Shown: one piece after another, positions 5,953-8,845 of the stretch
How the letters are laid out: every line of letters begins with the position of its first letter
Position numbering within the stretch: the stretch's first letter is position 1
Assembly: GCA_013153335.1 (NCBI GenBank)
Contig: JAADEP010000054.1
Location: forward strand, 1 to 8,845
Direction of reading: 5' to 3'
From: Chloroflexota bacterium
GTDB lineage: Bacteria > Chloroflexota > Anaerolineae > Anaerolineales > DRMV01
DNA length: 8,845 nucleotides
Notes under the pieces: model-generated
Seen by the model: only the letters and a program-made list of their open reading frames with translations
Database searches by the model: none
Told to the model about the DNA's origin: nothing
Translations under genes and position numbers: made by a program

Positions 5953-6528
5953 ATGGGCCGCGCGCAACAAGACGAAGATGCCCGACTCTTAGAGCGGGTC
6001 CGACAATGGGATTCGGAGGCATGGACCGCGCTGTACCAGCGGTATAGCCCGGAACTGTATCGTTTTGCCGCGCGCCAACTGGGCGACGCTGGGTTGGCCG
6101 AAGAATGCGTGGCCGAGACGTTCGCCCGGTTTCTCTACGCGCTACGCAACGGAGGAGGCCCGCGCCAGCATGTGCGCGCATACCTCTACCGCATCGCCCA
6201 GAATTGGATCAACGACCATTACCGTCAGAACCGGCGCCGCGCGCCCGCGGCCGAAGACGCGGAGCGCGCGGCCCATCTGGCCGGAGGGCCCCGGCCCGAA
6301 GATTGGTTCACTGACCAGGAACAAACCGCGCGCTTGCGCCAGGCCTTGGCGTTGTTGCCCGATGCTCACCGCACGGTGCTGGTTCTGCGCTTTGTGGAGC
6401 AATTGCCCCACGCGGAAGTGGCCCGCATTATGGGCCGCAGCGTGGCCGCGGTGAAGGTGCTCCAGCATCGGGCTCTGGCCAATCTGCGACGCACGTTTGA
6501 ACGCTTAGAACGGGATGGACGGGCTTAG
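5953..6528 (+). CDS. ECF-family RNA polymerase sigma factor
   Basis: This is a 191-residue protein of normal ECF sigma length. Residues about 10-93 form sigma region 2 (LYQRYSPELYRFAARQL, ETFARFLYAL, VRAYLYRIAQNWINDHYR), which binds core polymerase and melts the -10 element. A linker rich in Ala, Pro and acidic residues runs from about 94 to 123. Residues about 126-180 form region 4 (ALALLPDAHRTVLVLRFVEQ and a helix-turn-helix LPHAEVARIMGRSVAAVKVLQHRAL), which reads the -35 element. ATG 5953 is the only reasonable start: the open frame upstream is out-of-frame reading of the glycosyltransferase gene, and no other start codon lies between 5909 and 5953. No Shine-Dalgarno precedes it, so translation may rely on a very short leader. 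It is followed 24 nt later by its probable regulator. Confidence 0.93.
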   Translation: MGRAQQDEDARLLERVRQWDSEAWTALYQRYSPELYRFAARQLGDAGLAEECVAETFARFLYALRNGGGPRQHVRAYLYRIAQNWINDHYRQNRRRAPAAEDAERAAHLAGGPRPEDWFTDQEQTARLRQALALLPDAHRTVLVLRFVEQLPHAEVARIMGRSVAAVKVLQHRALANLRRTFERLERDGRA

Positions 6529-6552
6529 GGCAGCCCAGGAAGGACGAAGGTG

Positions 6553-7842
6553 ATGAACGAGGCTCAGGATTTGGATCCCCGCTTTCGCCAGCTGTTCGCG
6601 CAGCTACGTGAACAATATCCGCCTCGCGACCCGCAGCGGGCCGCGGAAACCGAAGCGCGGTTGCAAGCCCTGTTCGCGCAAGCCCGCGAGGCCGCTCGGC
6701 AGACCGCCCCCGCAGCGCGTCAAGCCCCCCGTCGCGGGCTGCGCTGGCGTTGGCGGATCGCATGGGCGTGGGCGCTGGTTCTGCTCTTCGCACTCGGCCT
6801 AAGCGTGCCGTGGCGGGCTGCGGTGCACGCCCAACCCGGCACGCCCCTCTACCCGCTCAAACTGTGGACCGAGCGCGCCCAATTGTGGCTCACCCACGAC
6901 CCCGCGCGCGAGGCCGAGCTCCACCTGCGCTTCGCGCAAGCGCGGCTCGAAGAAGCGCGCCTCCTCCTGCAGCAAGGGGACCTCGCCGCGCTCGAGCCCA
7001 TCCTGCAAGAGCTTCACGATCACCTGCACGCGTTGCAAGACCTGGACCTGCAAGGCGCGCTACCCAACGCGGAACGCCTCGCCCGCTTGCATGAAGCCAT
7101 CAACACCGACCTCGCGATCACCGCGGCAACGGCCGCGCCCCCGGTGCGCGAAGCCTTTCTGGAACAACTGCGCAGCCTCGCGCCCGGGCTCTTTGTCGGT
7201 CCGCTCGAAGAAAAAGCGCCCCAACAATGGCGGGTGGGCGGTCGGCCGGTGTACATTCATCCATCCACCCAAATCTTCGGCATCCCGCAGATCGGCGATC
7301 TGGTCGAGGTGCACGGCTACCCGCTGGACGACGGGAGTTGGATCGCACAATCGGTACGCGTGGCCGCGCGCGTACGGGCCCACCAGAGCGCGTCGGTTGA
7401 GTTCGTCGGTCGGTTGGAAGGCCAGCAAGGCGACCGTTGGGTGGTGAACGGCTTGACCCTACAAGCAGGCCCAACGGCCGATATCCAGGGCCATCCCAAC
7501 ATCGGGGACTGGGTCGAAGTCGAAGCCGTTTGGGACGCGCGCAAGCAAGCGTGGATCCTGTGGCATTTGGAGCCGGTGCCGGGCGCCTATGGCACCGAGG
7601 TCGAGTTTGTGGGCCGGGTCACGCAAAAGCAAGGCAACATCTGGTGGGTGGAAGGCCTGCCCGTCTGGATCGTGCGCGAAACCCGGCGCGACCCCGAAGA
7701 CATCCCTTTGGGCGCGCGCGTGCTGGTCCATGCGTGGCGCCGAGCCGATGGCTCTTTGGTCGCGGAAGAGGTGTACATCCTTCCCGAAGAGCCCGCCCCA
7801 ACCCCCACGCCGCGCGATGAACACCCGGTGCCGAGCCCTTAG
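6553..7842 (+). CDS. membrane-anchored sigma regulator with DUF5667-like and three DUF5666-like domains
   Basis: This is a 429-residue protein. Residues 1-68 are a charged cytoplasmic segment (REQYPPRDPQRAAE) ending in a cluster of Arg and Trp. Residues about 69-88 are a single membrane helix. About 95-210 is a helical outer domain beginning with TPLYPLKLWTERAQLWLT, typical of DUF5667. Three beta-rich repeats resembling DUF5666 follow at about 214-274, 282-342 and 350-411; the last two share VEFVGR and W-V-x-G-L. The tail is Pro-rich (PAPTPTP). The position after an ECF sigma gene and the topology suggest an anti-sigma or signal-sensing role. The protein contains no cysteine, so the HxxxCxxC zinc anti-sigma fold is absent. 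ATG 6553 is chosen, with AGGAAGGA at 6537-6544; GTG 6550 is an alternative one codon upstream. Domain calls rest on recalled patterns. Confidence 0.78.
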   Translation: MNEAQDLDPRFRQLFAQLREQYPPRDPQRAAETEARLQALFAQAREAARQTAPAARQAPRRGLRWRWRIAWAWALVLLFALGLSVPWRAAVHAQPGTPLYPLKLWTERAQLWLTHDPAREAELHLRFAQARLEEARLLLQQGDLAALEPILQELHDHLHALQDLDLQGALPNAERLARLHEAINTDLAITAATAAPPVREAFLEQLRSLAPGLFVGPLEEKAPQQWRVGGRPVYIHPSTQIFGIPQIGDLVEVHGYPLDDGSWIAQSVRVAARVRAHQSASVEFVGRLEGQQGDRWVVNGLTLQAGPTADIQGHPNIGDWVEVEAVWDARKQAWILWHLEPVPGAYGTEVEFVGRVTQKQGNIWWVEGLPVWIVRETRRDPEDIPLGARVLVHAWRRADGSLVAEEVYILPEEPAPTPTPRDEHPVPSP

Positions 7843-7996
7843 GTTTGATATACTTGGCATATCCTTAGCACAAGGATGCTTGGGAGAGGTGGATGACACC
7901 TATGGACCCTACATCGTTCGCGGAAGAGACGCCTTCCAACACGGCGGAATCGACCGAATCCGCTCCCCTTCCTTCCCCAAGTCCCCGCCCCAACCC
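7778..7996. repeat. 27-nt imperfect direct repeat (7778-7804 and 7970-7996)
   Basis: The two 27-nt units match at 24 positions and share the exact core CCCGCCCCAACCC. The first encodes the Pro-rich C-terminus of the sigma regulator and the second encodes the Pro-rich N-terminus of LspA, in different reading frames relative to the repeat. CGCGGAAGAG is also repeated upstream of each unit (7761-7770 and 7919-7928), at different distances. It may be a small duplication or chance in C-rich coding DNA. Confidence 0.4.
7847..7877 (+). promoter_or_regulatory. possible promoter and hairpin before lspA
   Basis: TATACT (7849-7854, 5 of 6 matches to a -10 box) lies within a dyad GATAT-N7-ATATC (7847-7863). 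I see no good -35 box. A second, overlapping hairpin ATCCTT-AGCAC-AAGGAT (7861-7877) follows. This AT-rich patch is the only non-coding DNA between the sigma regulator and lspA, so it may start or tune the lspA-pseudouridine synthase transcript. Confidence 0.3.
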
Positions 7997-8558
7997 AAGC
8001 TTATGGGAGCAATATCGTCTGCTCATCGTAGTGGCCATCGGTGTGCTCTTGCTCGATCAGGCGACGAAATGGTGGATCCGCACACATTTGGCCCTGGGCG
8101 AGGTGCTGGCACCTTGGCCCGAGCCCTGGAGCCGTTGGATTCGGTTGATCCACTGGCGCAACACGGGCGCGGCCTTTGGGCTGTATCAAGGTGCGAACGA
8201 CTGGCTTTTGGTGCTGTCGATTTTCATCATCCTCTTCGTGGCCTGGCATTACCGCAAAGCCGCGCCGCGGGCCCATTGCCTTCGCTGGGCCCTGGCCCTG
8301 CAGATCGGCGGCGCCTTGGGGAACTTGTGGGACCGCATCCAATACGGTTGGGTCACGGACTTCATCGCGATCGGCCGGTTCCCGGTCTTCAACGTGGCCG
8401 ATATGGCCATCACCTTGGGCGTGCTCTGCCTGCTCTGGGCCACCTGGAACGAGACCGAATCTCCGACCCTGGCCACCCCATCAGGATCTTCGTCGGCCCC
8501 GGCATACCCTGCTGAGGATAGCCATGATGACCAGCCAACCGACTCCGGAGCGCGTTGA
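7893..8558 (+). CDS. lspA: lipoprotein signal peptidase (signal peptidase II)
   Basis: This 221-residue membrane aspartic protease removes signal peptides from diacylglyceryl-modified prolipoproteins. Conserved blocks are present in order: LLLDQATKWW (52-61), HWRNTGAAFGL (87-97), GGALGNLWDR (139-148), VTDF with catalytic D156, and FNVAD with catalytic D170. N144 and N167 also fit the family pattern. Four membrane helices are expected, near 41-61, 103-120, 130-147 and 166-184. The protein is longer than the usual roughly 150-170 residues because of a Ser/Pro/Glu-rich N-terminal extension (about 1-36) and a low-complexity acidic C-terminal tail (about 187-221). GGGAG at 7882-7886 supports ATG 7893; ATG 7902 is also possible. 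Its 3' end overlaps the next gene by 35 nt. Confidence 0.96.
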   Translation: MTPMDPTSFAEETPSNTAESTESAPLPSPSPRPNPSLWEQYRLLIVVAIGVLLLDQATKWWIRTHLALGEVLAPWPEPWSRWIRLIHWRNTGAAFGLYQGANDWLLVLSIFIILFVAWHYRKAAPRAHCLRWALALQIGGALGNLWDRIQYGWVTDFIAIGRFPVFNVADMAITLGVLCLLWATWNETESPTLATPSGSSSAPAYPAEDSHDDQPTDSGAR

Positions 8559-8845
8559 GACCTTTTGGTTCGCGGGCCCCGAACGCCAGCGCCTGGACCG
8601 CTTTTTAACCCAGGCCCTTGCGGGCGAGTACTCGCGCTCGCGGGTACAACAGTGGATTCGGGAAGGACGGGTACAGGTCGCGGGGAAGACGGTCACCAAA
8701 CCCGGCTTTTGGCTCGAACATCCCGTCCCGGTTGAGGTGCGCATCCCGCCGCCTCGCGCCGCGACCGTCGAGCCCGAGCCCATCCCCCTTGACGTGCTCT
8801 TCGAGAACGAAGACGTCCTGGTGATCAACAAGCCCGCGGGGATGG
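8524..8845 (+). CDS. RluD-like RluA-family pseudouridine synthase (5' part, truncated by window end)
   Basis: The first 107 residues are visible. An S4 RNA-binding domain occupies about 23-75 (LDRFLTQAL, SRSRVQQWIREGRVQV, a KPG turn, and EVRIPPP at its end). A linker EPEPIPLDVLFENEDVLVINKPAGM follows, split here as EPEPIPLDVLFE and NEDVLVINKPAGM; this is the typical entry into the RluA/RluC/RluD catalytic domain. The catalytic Asp motif lies beyond the window. These enzymes convert specific uridines of 23S rRNA to pseudouridine. GAGGA at 8514-8518 lies 5 nt before ATG 8524 and 8 nt before the adjacent ATG 8527; either could be used. The gene begins inside the lspA 3' end, so the two are probably translationally coupled, and this pair is a common arrangement in bacteria. 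RluD is the likeliest member, but RluC-like specificity cannot be excluded. Confidence 0.88.
   Translation, partial: MMTSQPTPERVETFWFAGPERQRLDRFLTQALAGEYSRSRVQQWIREGRVQVAGKTVTKPGFWLEHPVPVEVRIPPPRAATVEPEPIPLDVLFENEDVLVINKPAGM

Noticed and set aside
7589..8515. Long + strand open frame across the end of the sigma regulator and lspA
   Set aside because: It is out of frame with two recognisable proteins and crosses the gap between them; the translation has no family features.

Overview
The window looks like ordinary chromosome of a GC-rich bacterium, most likely a member of the Chloroflexota (Anaerolineae-like). This is an inference from gene content. The clues are a secreted peptidase MA-like protein of a type I associate with that phylum, an ECF sigma factor followed by a membrane protein carrying DUF5667-like and DUF5666-like domains, and a GT-C glycosyltransferase with a GPRYYYE motif. 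All eight genes are on the + strand. I see no mobile element, CRISPR array, tRNA or rRNA.

Layout. (1) Positions 1-3181 hold a tight three-gene run: a polytopic membrane protein of unknown function, a stand-alone JAMM (MPN+) metallopeptidase that starts on an ATGA overlap, and a secreted or membrane-anchored HExxH peptidase MA-like protein. A strong hairpin spans the last stop codon and closes the run. (2) Positions 3182-3565 hold no convincing gene. This stretch contains a series of inverted repeats, then a near-consensus promoter with a perfect dyad in its spacer, then a strong Shine-Dalgarno. (3) Positions 3566-5908 encode a two-S1-domain RNA-binding protein and, 21 bp later, a GT-C membrane glycosyltransferase. 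(4) Positions 5953-7842 encode an ECF sigma factor and its probable membrane-anchored regulator. The regulator has no cysteine, so it is not a zinc-binding anti-sigma factor; it carries three DUF5666-like repeats on the outer side. A possible ECF-type promoter overlaps the end of the glycosyltransferase gene. (5) Positions 7893-8845 encode signal peptidase II (lspA) with unusual low-complexity tails, overlapping the start of an RluD-like 23S rRNA pseudouridine synthase that runs off the window. This lspA-rluD order is common in bacteria.

Several products act at the cell surface: a secreted peptidase, lipoprotein signal peptidase, a lipid-linked sugar transferase and a membrane-coupled sigma switch. 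Beyond that I see no single pathway joining them. The least explained parts are the structured intergenic region at 3164-3512, the JAMM/MA-peptidase/membrane-protein cluster, and the cysteine-free sigma regulator.
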